Below, in pieces: positions 1 to 7,603 of a stretch of DNA of 64,000 nt (positions are counted from its first letter, which is position 1; each line of letters begins with the position of its first letter). Position numbers and translations under genes: made by a program. Origin of the DNA: Tissierellales bacterium (GTDB taxonomy: Bacteria > Bacillota > Clostridia > Tissierellales > Tissierellaceae); the NCBI GenBank assembly GCA_014360205.1, contig JACIXZ010000004.1:1-64000 (forward strand), written 5' to 3'. The notes below the pieces were generated by a model. It did no database searches, had not been told where the DNA came from, and saw nothing but the letters and a program-made list of their open reading frames with translations.

Positions 1-519
1 AAAGGGGATAGCGGAACAGGTAAAAGCACACTCTTAAAACTAATTCCACGGTTTAGGACTGTAGATGGCATACTAATTAATGGAAGAAAAATAAATGAAT
101 ACACCCTAGACAGTTTGCGCAATAGGATAGAGTATCTATCACAAAATGTTCCAATTATAAAAGGGACCTTAAGAGATAATTTATTCTTGGATATCCCATA
201 CAGCTCAAAAATTGAAGAAGAAATGAAAAAAGACCCTCTGTTAGCATCAATCTTCAAAAACAAAACAATGGACTCGATTATTACAGAAGGGGCAGGCAAT
301 TTATCTGGAGGAGAAAAACAAAAAATAGCTGTCGTAAGAATTTTATATAAAGATGTAGATTTGCTACTGCTTGATGAGATTACTTCTGGAATTGATGAAG
401 AAACTGCTAAAGAAATATACGACAGGATTTTTGAAAAGATGAAAAATAAAATAGTGTTTGTAATATCTCATAACGATCTTCCTAGTAGATATACAAATAA
501 AATTATTGAGATAAAATAA
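1..519 (+). CDS. ABC transporter ATP-binding domain, C-terminal part (cut by the window start)
   Basis: The reading frame is already open at base 1 and ends with TAA, so only the end of the gene is present. The first residues are a Walker A loop (GDSGTGKST). It continues through a Q-loop (EYLSQNVPIIKGTLRDNL), an ABC signature (NLSGGEKQKIA), Walker B with its catalytic glutamate (LLLLDE) and the H-loop (VISHND). The sequence between Q-loop and signature resembles the fused exporters (ABCB or bacteriocin/peptide exporter type) more than importers, so a membrane domain probably lies upstream, outside the window. The substrate cannot be told. A hairpin terminator follows. Confidence 0.85.
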   Translation, partial: KGDSGTGKSTLLKLIPRFRTVDGILINGRKINEYTLDSLRNRIEYLSQNVPIIKGTLRDNLFLDIPYSSKIEEEMKKDPLLASIFKNKTMDSIITEGAGNLSGGEKQKIAVVRILYKDVDLLLLDEITSGIDEETAKEIYDRIFEKMKNKIVFVISHNDLPSRYTNKIIEIK

Positions 520-575
520 TATTGTAGCTTTACATTTCATCTCACTTAGATGAGGAATATGTTAATTTTGGATTT

Positions 576-618
576 GGCAAGTTGACTTTAAAAAAGATTG
601 ACTTGCCATTTTATTTTA
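576..618 (+). terminator. Intrinsic terminator after the ABC exporter gene
   Basis: GGCAAGT (576-582) pairs with ACTTGCC (601-607) across an 18-base loop and is followed by a T-rich tract. The loop is long, so the call is moderate. Confidence 0.5.
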
Positions 619-628
619 TATCAAGCTA

Positions 629-657
629 TTGTATAAGTATATCTTTTTATATATTAT
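629..657 (+). promoter_or_regulatory. Candidate sigma-A promoter for the degV-family gene
   Basis: TTGTAT (629-634) and TATTAT (652-657) are separated by exactly 17 bases and lie 35 bases before the start codon, just after the preceding terminator. In AT-rich DNA this is suggestive, not proof. Confidence 0.45.
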
Positions 658-691
658 ATAATAAAGTATAGAAGAAAATGGAGGAGTTATT

Positions 692-1555
692 ATGAAAGTA
701 AAAATATTGACAGATTCAGCAAGCGATTTACCAGAAGAAATAATTAAAGAGTATGATATAGACGTATTACCAATGACGATAATGAAAGATGACAAGGAGT
801 ACAAAGACAGAATAGACATATCACCTAAAGTTATTTTTGATGGGATGAGAAATAAGGAGGTTTTTAAAACTGCTCAAGTTACGCCTATTGCATTTGAAGA
901 AAAGTTTGAGCAATATGCAAAACAAGGTATACCTGTAGTGTATGTTGGTTTTTCATCTGAACTATCTGCAACTTATCAATCAAGTGTAATAGCGAGGGAC
1001 AGTGTTTTAACAAAATATCCTGATGCAAAAATAGAAGTTATAGACACTTTAGGAGCGTCAGGAGGATTTGGACTTATAGTTTTAGAAGCAGCAAAGTTTG
1101 CGAAAGCAGGGAAAGAAGTTGATGAAATACTAGATAGGGTCAATTTGGCAAAAGAATCGATTGATCACATCTTTACTGTTGATGACATAGAGTATCTTTA
1201 CAGAGGTGGTAGAGTTTCTAGAACTTCTGCTGTATTAGGAGGGATGTTAAATATAAAGCCTATACTTGAAGTGAAAGACGGTAAATTAATTCCATTAGAA
1301 AAGGTCAGGGGAAAAAACAAAGTATTTACACGGATGGTTGAATTAATGGAAGAAAGGAGTATAGATAAAGATTTTACAAATGCAACTATTTGCATAACTC
1401 ACGGGGATGATTTAGAGAGTGCTCTTAAATTAAAAGAATTAATTGAAAAAAGATATAATGCCAACAACTTTATCATAAATATGATAGGTGCAACTATTGG
1501 AGCACATTCTGGTCCGGGAACTTTAGCGTTGTTTTATCCCAAAACAAAACTTTAG
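692..1555 (+). CDS. DegV family protein (fatty-acid-binding, FakB-like)
   Basis: This 287-residue protein has the hallmark DegV motifs: LTDSASDLP near residue 6, and the DDIEYLYRGGRVS stretch near residue 165 followed by a hydrophobic segment and KPIL. Family members bind one fatty acid in a deep pocket; in Staphylococcus FakB presents the fatty acid to the kinase FakA for phosphorylation and entry into phospholipid synthesis. No fakA gene is next to it, so the exact partner is inferred. GGAGGAG lies 8 bases before the ATG and fixes the start. It appears to be a single-gene unit with its own promoter. Confidence 0.88.
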   Translation: MKVKILTDSASDLPEEIIKEYDIDVLPMTIMKDDKEYKDRIDISPKVIFDGMRNKEVFKTAQVTPIAFEEKFEQYAKQGIPVVYVGFSSELSATYQSSVIARDSVLTKYPDAKIEVIDTLGASGGFGLIVLEAAKFAKAGKEVDEILDRVNLAKESIDHIFTVDDIEYLYRGGRVSRTSAVLGGMLNIKPILEVKDGKLIPLEKVRGKNKVFTRMVELMEERSIDKDFTNATICITHGDDLESALKLKELIEKRYNANNFIINMIGATIGAHSGPGTLALFYPKTKL

Positions 1556-1623
1556 TAATAGTAAGCTTTAAAGTGCAATAAATTATAGACAATATTCAAA
1601 CAATTATATAAATTAAAAACATA

Positions 1624-1652
1624 TTGAAATTCACAAGAAATTAATATATAAT
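1624..1652 (+). promoter_or_regulatory. Promoter of the opp operon
   Basis: TTGAAA (1624-1629) and a perfect TATAAT (1647-1652) are separated by 17 bases, the ideal sigma-A arrangement. The expected transcript has a leader of about 80 bases before oppA. No riboswitch or T-box signature is recognisable in that leader. Confidence 0.7.
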
Positions 1653-1738
1653 CAATGTAATACCTAAATTGGTCTGAATATTCTTTCGAAGGCCTAAAGA
1701 GGTAAAACATTTATTAAAATAAAAAAGGGGGAAATTTC

Positions 1739-3634
1739 ATGAAGAAAAAAAGTATAGTTCTACTTTTGGTGTTCACATTGTTGCTATCAATGCTAGCTGG
1801 ATGTTCTACAACTGAAGAGCCTGTAACACCAGAAGAACCTGTCGTTGAGGAACCAGTAACTGGTGGAAAACCAACTAGTCCAACAGGGCAACTAACTATT
1901 GGTAATACTACTGAGCTTTCTGGGGATTGGGTTCCTTATTGGCAAAACAACGCAGCTGATTACGACATATACAATTTCATAACAGCTTTATCCACAGTAG
2001 ATATCACTTTTGGTGGTGAATATGTAGTAAATGATGCTGCTGTAGAAAAATACGAAACTACACTTAACGAAGATGGATCAAAAACTTACACATGGACAAT
2101 TAAAGATGGGCTTGTTTATGATGATGGTACTCCAATTACTGCAAAAGACTATGTAGCAAGTGTACTATTGTGGTCATCTTCAGTAGTTGGCGAAATGGGA
2201 GCAAGTAATGATTACGGTTATTACCTAAAAGGATGGAAAGATTACTCTTCTGGAGCAACAAAAGAGTTTGCAGGTGTTAATTTAATAGATGATAAGACAT
2301 TTTCTGTTACAATAGCAGCAGAAAATATCCCATACTTCTTTGAACTGACTCTAGCAAGTATAGCACCAACCAAGCTATCTTTCTGGACAGATGAAACTGT
2401 TGAAGTTAAAGATGATGGAAATGGTGCATATTTATCAGAAAACTTCACAAAAGAAAATTTTGAAGAAAGAATTAATTTAGCTAGAAGAGAAGTTCCTAGA
2501 CCTTCTACTGGACCATATGTATTAAAGAGCTATGATGAAGCAGCTAAAACAGCTGTTTTAGAAGTAAATCCAAACTTTCCTGGTGATTATACTGGACAAA
2601 AACCTTTAATTCAGACAGTAATATACAAGAAAGTAAATCAAGAAACAGCTTTTGATGAATTATCAACAGGATCTGTTGATCTTATATCAGGAACAGTTGG
2701 TGGAGACGAAATTAATGCAGGTCTTGATTTGGTTGAAAAAGGTGGATTCTCTTACACAGCATATCCAAGATCTGGATATGGTAAGATTATGTTCCAATGT
2801 GATCATGGACCAACTCAATTTGTAGAAGTTAGACAAGCAATAGCTCATTTGCTTGATAGAAATGACTTCGCTAAAGCTTTCACTGGTGGATTTGGGTCTG
2901 TAGTAAATGGGCCTTATGGTGAATCAATGTGGTTCTATCAAGAGACTAAAGCAGAATTAAATCAAAAATTAAATCAATATCCATACAGCCTTGAAGCAGC
3001 AAAAGAATTATTAGACCAAGCTGGATTCAATCTAGATGCTAATGGAAATCCATATGAATCAGGAATCAGATACAAGAGAATGGACGATGGAACTTTAATG
3101 CCTCTAATTCTTGAGTGGGCATCAACTGAGCAAAATGCTGTATCTGACTTGTTAGTAATAAAACTACAAGAAAATCCAGATTTAGCAGCTGCAGGCATTA
3201 AGATAAATCAAACTGTTATGACATTCACTGAGTTATTGAACTATCTATACAGAGATGCTACTCAAGGAGCTAAATATGGTGTGCCAACATTCCATATGTT
3301 TAACTTAGCAACTAATTATAATCCTGTATATGATTTGTCAACAACTTACACAACAGATCCAGATATGTTTGCACAAGGATACAATACTAACTTCATATTA
3401 GATGAAGAATTAGATAGACTTGCAAAAGAAATGGTAAAAGTTGATCCTGAAGATAGAGAAACTTTCAAACAAAAATTTGTTGAATTCACTGTGAGATGGA
3501 ACTATTTACTACCAGATCTTCCATTGTATTCAAATATTTATCATGATTTCTACAATGATAAATTGAAAGATTATGAAATTAACTCTCTAATTGAGATTTC
3601 AAAAGCGATTCTATACTCATATGTAACAGAGTAA
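1739..3634 (+). CDS. oppA: Peptide ABC transporter substrate-binding lipoprotein (OppA-like)
   Basis: This 631-residue extracellular solute-binding protein belongs to family 5 (SBP_bac_5). The N-terminus is a lipoprotein signal: two to three lysines, a hydrophobic core and the lipobox LAGC with Cys22 as the lipidated residue, followed by an acidic, proline-rich linker (EEPVTPEEPVVEEPV). The body has family features such as the segment on a peptide-dependent transport complex (TYTWTIKDGLVYDDGTPITA) and the VRQAIAHLLDR motif. It would capture oligopeptides and deliver them to OppBC. It is first in the operon, has its own promoter and a strong GGGGGAAA Shine-Dalgarno site. The binding specificity (oligopeptide, dipeptide or other) cannot be read from sequence. 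Confidence 0.9.
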   Translation: MKKKSIVLLLVFTLLLSMLAGCSTTEEPVTPEEPVVEEPVTGGKPTSPTGQLTIGNTTELSGDWVPYWQNNAADYDIYNFITALSTVDITFGGEYVVNDAAVEKYETTLNEDGSKTYTWTIKDGLVYDDGTPITAKDYVASVLLWSSSVVGEMGASNDYGYYLKGWKDYSSGATKEFAGVNLIDDKTFSVTIAAENIPYFFELTLASIAPTKLSFWTDETVEVKDDGNGAYLSENFTKENFEERINLARREVPRPSTGPYVLKSYDEAAKTAVLEVNPNFPGDYTGQKPLIQTVIYKKVNQETAFDELSTGSVDLISGTVGGDEINAGLDLVEKGGFSYTAYPRSGYGKIMFQCDHGPTQFVEVRQAIAHLLDRNDFAKAFTGGFGSVVNGPYGESMWFYQETKAELNQKLNQYPYSLEAAKELLDQAGFNLDANGNPYESGIRYKRMDDGTLMPLILEWASTEQNAVSDLLVIKLQENPDLAAAGIKINQTVMTFTELLNYLYRDATQGAKYGVPTFHMFNLATNYNPVYDLSTTYTTDPDMFAQGYNTNFILDEELDRLAKEMVKVDPEDRETFKQKFVEFTVRWNYLLPDLPLYSNIYHDFYNDKLKDYEINSLIEISKAILYSYVTE

Positions 3635-3656
3635 TTCAATAAAAAATTTCATATTT

Positions 3657-3690
3657 ACTAAGAAATAGGGGGCTTCCCCTATTTCTTAGT
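3657..3690 (+). terminator. Stable hairpin between oppA and oppB (partial terminator or mRNA stabiliser)
   Basis: A perfect 15-base inverted repeat (3657-3671 with 3676-3690) closes a GCTT tetraloop. No T-tract follows. Such hairpins behind a binding-protein gene commonly protect the upstream mRNA or cause partial termination, so the binding protein is made in excess over the membrane parts. That role is inferred. Confidence 0.65.
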
Positions 3691-3782
3691 CTAAAGAACA
3701 TTTTACCAGTGTAAATTCATAAATTATTTTAAGAATTAGCATTTTTTAAGAAACATAAAATTTGATTTAAGGCGGGGGGAAA

Positions 3783-4769
3783 ATGCTTAAGTACGTAGGA
3801 AAGAGAATAATGTATATGATTTTAGTGTTTCTAATCATGTCGGTAGTACTTTTCTTCTTATACAATTTGATTCCAGGTGACCCAGCAAGAGCTGAATTAG
3901 AACCTTTAAGGAACAAATTAACAGCAGAAGAATATCAGTATAGATATGAGCAAGCACGTCAGAGACTAGGCCTTGATGATCCACTACCTGTGAGATACGC
4001 AAAATGGATGAGTGGTGTGCTTCGAGGAGATTTCGGTATGTCATCTGTATATAAATTACCTGTTAACCAAGTGATTATTAATCCTATGAAAGTTACAGTT
4101 TTTATAAACATTTTTTCGATTATAATCACATTAGCTATAACTATTCCACTTGGAATATTTACAGCCGTAAAGAAAAATTCTGTTTTTGACAAGTCAGTGC
4201 AAGTATTAACTATTGTTGGATATAGTATTCCGGTATTTATAATTGCACTATTATTTATATATTTATTTGCTGTAAGATTGGGATGGTTCCCTGTAAGTGG
4301 ACTAAATACTCCTAATTTTTCTGGCACACCTTGGGAAGAGTTTAAAGATATGATGTATCACTTAGCATTGCCTTTAGGAGTATTAGTAGTAGGTTCTCTA
4401 GGAGGATTAACTAGATATGTAAGAGCTGCTATGATCGATGCATTGAGCATGGATTACATAAGGACTGCAAGAGCTAAAGGACTTAAAGAAAGAGTTGTCA
4501 TTTTTTCACATGCATGGAGAAATGCACTTCTACCAGTTATAACGCTAATAATTAGCTGGCTAATGAGTGTATTTGCAGGGTCGCTAGTTGTGGAGAGAAT
4601 GTTCAATCTTAAAGGAATGGGAGATTTTTATATATCAGCATTGACTAATCAGGATTATAATGTAGCACTAGCAATACAATTATTCTATATAATACTTGCT
4701 CTTCTTGGTAATTTATTATCAGACTTAAGCTATGGTATAGTAGATCCAAGAGTAAGAGTAAATAAATAA
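3783..4769 (+). CDS. oppB: Peptide ABC transporter permease (OppB-like)
   Basis: This 328-residue inner-membrane permease is of normal family length. It opens with a first transmembrane helix (MLKYVGKRIMYMILVFLIMS), a long extracellular segment with the family motif DPLPVRYAKWMSGVLRGDFG, then five more helices. The EAA loop that docks the ATPases is seen around residue 225 (DYIRTARAKGLKERVV). AAGGCGGGGGG precedes the ATG. It forms the translocation pore with the OppC product encoded 11 bases downstream. Nothing in it is odd, which contrasts with its partner. Confidence 0.93.
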   Translation: MLKYVGKRIMYMILVFLIMSVVLFFLYNLIPGDPARAELEPLRNKLTAEEYQYRYEQARQRLGLDDPLPVRYAKWMSGVLRGDFGMSSVYKLPVNQVIINPMKVTVFINIFSIIITLAITIPLGIFTAVKKNSVFDKSVQVLTIVGYSIPVFIIALLFIYLFAVRLGWFPVSGLNTPNFSGTPWEEFKDMMYHLALPLGVLVVGSLGGLTRYVRAAMIDALSMDYIRTARAKGLKERVVIFSHAWRNALLPVITLIISWLMSVFAGSLVVERMFNLKGMGDFYISALTNQDYNVALAIQLFYIILALLGNLLSDLSYGIVDPRVRVNK

Positions 4770-4780
4770 GGAGGAGAAAC

Positions 4781-6598
4781 ATGCAAATAGATAACAATCC
4801 AAAGAAAAAAAGATTTTCCCTCCTTAGAAGACTATTTGGTGGGAAAAACGAATTGTCTATTTATGAAGAAGAATTAGTTCAAAGTCCATTTAGGACAATT
4901 ATTTCGAATTTTAAAGACAATAAGGTTGCTATGACTGGATTTATAGGATTCATGATAATTTTAGCAATAGTTCTCATAGGACCGCTATTTATTCCTATAG
5001 ATCTATCTTTCTCAGAGGTAACTCAGATTAATGTTGCACCAGGGCTTGATATGATGAAGGTGCCTAAAGAACTTCAAGGCAATATAAAACAAATTTCTAT
5101 TGGACCAACTTTTTCAGTAGGTATTTCAAATGATGGAGAAGTATTTATATGGGGAAAAACTAGAGTTTCTTCAGCTTTAGATGTTGCTAATATACCCAAT
5201 GATATGGGTAAAGTTGTTCAAGTTGCTGCAGGCTATGATCACATAATGTTTTTAAACGAAGATGGCAAACTATTTTTCTCAGGAAATAACAGACAAATGC
5301 AATCTACTCCTCCTTATGAGGTACAAAATTTGAAAAATATAAAGCAGATTGAAGCGGGATATCAATCGTCTATTGTTTTGAGTGATGATGGATATGTATA
5401 TTATTTTGGGAATTCTATGAATAATGACTATAACGAATTCCATGATTACCAAGGCCAGATTGAAAAGATAGTCACCACAGCGGATGGAGTACTAGGATTA
5501 ACAAAATCAGGAGAAGTAGTATATCTAGGAAATCAACAAAATGCATATACTAGAATTCCAGAAAATATGGGGAAAATTGTAGATGTTGGAACAACTGCGA
5601 ACACAGTAGCAGCTGTAAATGAAGATGGAAAAGTATTTGTTTGGGGAAATATTTCAACAAGAGGAGAAGGAAATCCACCTGAGCTAGTTGATGATAAAAT
5701 AGTAGCGATACAAGGGGGAAGATTTCACTATACTGCTTTAACGGAAAATGGCAAAATCGTTTCATGGGGTGCTAATAATTATAATCAGTCGGATGTACCT
5801 TCTGGATTAAGCGATGTAACAGTTGTTAGCTATTTCACTGATTATTATCAAAACTATGCAATCGATGAAAATGGAAACCTACACACCTGGGGATTAAAAG
5901 GATATCTTTTGGGTACGGACGAGCTAGGCAGAGATATATTATCTAGGCTAATAAACGGTGGTAGAATGTCTGTATTTATTGGAGCAGTAGCTGTAGTAAT
6001 TTCTACTTTTATAGGCATAATAGTTGGTAGTGTTTCAGGATTTGTCGGAGGCAGAGTTGACATAGTTTTACAAAGGATTTCTGAAATGGTTTCATCATTG
6101 CCATTTTTACCTTTTGCGATGATATTATCATCTCTTATAGGAAATTCACTTACTTCAAATCAAAGAGTATTTTTGATCATGGTAATATTAGGTCTTTTAT
6201 CATGGCCAGGCTTACAAAGACTTGTAAGAGCTCAAATACTATCTATTAGAGAACAAGAATACGTTACTGCTGCTAGATCAGTTGGTATAAAGCAAGTAAG
6301 TATCATTTTTAAACATATATTACCAAATGTTGTTTCTGTAATAATTGTTTCTGCAACTTTGTCTTTTGCAACCAGTATGCTTACAGAAGCCACTTTATCC
6401 TACCTTGGATTTGGGGTACAGCCTCCTCAGCCGACATGGGGGAATATGTTGTATGGCGCTAACAATAGTATAGTTATTCAAAATTACTGGTGGAGATGGG
6501 TATTTGCTTCCATTATATTAGGTGTATGCGTTATTTGCATCAACTTAATTGGAGATGGATTAAGAGATGCGATTGACCCTAAATCTCAAGAACGTTAG
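4781..6598 (+). CDS. oppC: OppC-like peptide permease with an inserted seven-repeat RCC1-like beta-propeller
   Basis: At 605 residues this permease is about twice the usual OppC length. Residues 1-75 are the normal OppC N-terminal region with the first membrane helix (about 50-72). Residues 375-605 are the normal binding-protein-dependent permease domain, starting with the conserved LLGTDELGRDILSRL motif and holding the EAA loop near residue 493 (EYVTAARSVGIKQVS). Between them, residues about 100-372 form seven repeats of 39-43 residues, each with a DG/NG-x-(V/L/I)-x-x-x-G signature such as NGKIVSWGANNYNQSDVPSG. This is the RCC1/BLIP-II-like propeller pattern. Topology puts the propeller outside the cell, at the mouth of the pore. 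Frame and base composition are continuous, so it is one intact gene. Confidence 0.92.
   Translation: MQIDNNPKKKRFSLLRRLFGGKNELSIYEEELVQSPFRTIISNFKDNKVAMTGFIGFMIILAIVLIGPLFIPIDLSFSEVTQINVAPGLDMMKVPKELQGNIKQISIGPTFSVGISNDGEVFIWGKTRVSSALDVANIPNDMGKVVQVAAGYDHIMFLNEDGKLFFSGNNRQMQSTPPYEVQNLKNIKQIEAGYQSSIVLSDDGYVYYFGNSMNNDYNEFHDYQGQIEKIVTTADGVLGLTKSGEVVYLGNQQNAYTRIPENMGKIVDVGTTANTVAAVNEDGKVFVWGNISTRGEGNPPELVDDKIVAIQGGRFHYTALTENGKIVSWGANNYNQSDVPSGLSDVTVVSYFTDYYQNYAIDENGNLHTWGLKGYLLGTDELGRDILSRLINGGRMSVFIGAVAVVISTFIGIIVGSVSGFVGGRVDIVLQRISEMVSSLPFLPFAMILSSLIGNSLTSNQRVFLIMVILGLLSWPGLQRLVRAQILSIREQEYVTAARSVGIKQVSIIFKHILPNVVSVIIVSATLSFATSMLTEATLSYLGFGVQPPQPTWGNMLYGANNSIVIQNYWWRWVFASIILGVCVICINLIGDGLRDAIDPKSQER
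5078..5896 (+). repeat. Seven tandem RCC1-like repeats encoded inside oppC
   Basis: Repeat units begin at about residues 100, 143, 185, 225, 264, 304 and 344 of the permease, spaced 39-43 residues. Each has a hydrophobic strand, an acidic-Gly turn and a final (W/F/L/S)G. They are degenerate at DNA level, so this is an old domain and not a recent tandem duplication. Seven units match the blade number of classic RCC1 propellers. The last unit runs directly into the conserved OppC LLGTDELGRD motif. Confidence 0.85.
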
Positions 6599-6610
6599 GG
6601 GGAATAATAG

Positions 6611-7603
6611 ATGGCACTATTAGAAATTAGAGATCTTCACACATTTTTCAAAACAAAAAGAGGCATAGTAAAAGCAGTAAATGGTGTAACTTATTCAATA
6701 GATCAAGGGAAAACCTTAGGACTTGTTGGAGAATCTGGAAGTGGGAAAAGCGTATCAGCAATGAGTATTATAAAGTTATTGGATGGCAATGGGTATATCG
6801 AAAGCGGAGAAATTATATTTGATGGTCAAAATTTGGCAGATGTACCTATTAGAGAAATGACTCATATAAGAGGGAATGATATTTCTGTTATTTTCCAAGA
6901 ACCAATGACCTCTTTAAATCCAGTCTTTACTATAGAAAGGCAAGTCGCAGAGCCTTTCATAATACATCAAAAAATGAGTAAAAAACAAGCTAATAAGGAA
7001 GTAGTAAACATGCTTTCGCTTGTTAAGATACCGAATCCTGAGTCAGTTGCAAAGCAATATCCACATCAACTTTCAGGTGGTATGAGACAGAGAGTTATGA
7101 TAGCGATGGCTTTGGCATGTATGCCTAAACTATTGATTGCAGACGAACCTACCACAGCTCTCGATGTTACAATACAAGCACAGATATTGAACCTAATGAA
7201 TGACCTTAAGTCCCAAATAGGAACATCGATTTTATTTATTACTCACGACTTAGGAGTAATAAATCAAATGGCAGATGACGTCGCTGTTATGTATTGTGGG
7301 CAAGTTGTTGAGAAAGCACCAAGAAAAACAATTTTTTCAGATATAAGCAAATACATGCATCCTTATACTGAAGGGTTGATGTATTCTATACCTAGATTGG
7401 ATACTGAAAAAGGCAAAAGGCTTGAAGCAATCCCTGGGGCAGTACCTCATCCACTAGATTTACCTAAAGGATGCAAATTTGCACCAAGATGTAAATATGC
7501 AACAGATAAATGCAATAATGAAGAGCCTAAACTTCTCAATATTGAAAATGATCACCAGATAAGGTGCTTTTATCCAGAGAAAGGGGTGAGAGCAAATGCC
7601 TAA
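6611..7603 (+). CDS. oppD: Peptide ABC transporter ATP-binding protein (OppD-like)
   Basis: This 330-residue cytoplasmic ATPase energises the OppBC pore. It shows Walker A GESGSGKS (residues 40-47), the Q-loop motif IFQEPMTSLNP, signature LSGGMRQR, Walker B LLIADEP and the H-loop ITHDLG. The C-terminal oligopeptide-transporter domain ends with a cysteine cluster (GCKFAPRCKYATDKC plus a later Cys), a motif that holds an iron-sulfur cluster in some characterised OppD/DppF-type ATPases. Length is normal. The gene follows oppC by 12 bases and overlaps oppF by 8 bases, which implies coupled translation. Confidence 0.93.
   Translation: MALLEIRDLHTFFKTKRGIVKAVNGVTYSIDQGKTLGLVGESGSGKSVSAMSIIKLLDGNGYIESGEIIFDGQNLADVPIREMTHIRGNDISVIFQEPMTSLNPVFTIERQVAEPFIIHQKMSKKQANKEVVNMLSLVKIPNPESVAKQYPHQLSGGMRQRVMIAMALACMPKLLIADEPTTALDVTIQAQILNLMNDLKSQIGTSILFITHDLGVINQMADDVAVMYCGQVVEKAPRKTIFSDISKYMHPYTEGLMYSIPRLDTEKGKRLEAIPGAVPHPLDLPKGCKFAPRCKYATDKCNNEEPKLLNIENDHQIRCFYPEKGVRANA

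Noticed and set aside
1653-1738. A riboswitch or T-box in the oppA leader
   Set aside because: The leader has small palindromes (GAATATTC, AGGCCT) but no conserved riboswitch core, T-box sequence or terminator before oppA.
3959-4327. A 122-residue minus-strand frame inside oppB
   Set aside because: It is antisense to conserved permease sequence and has no initiation signal.
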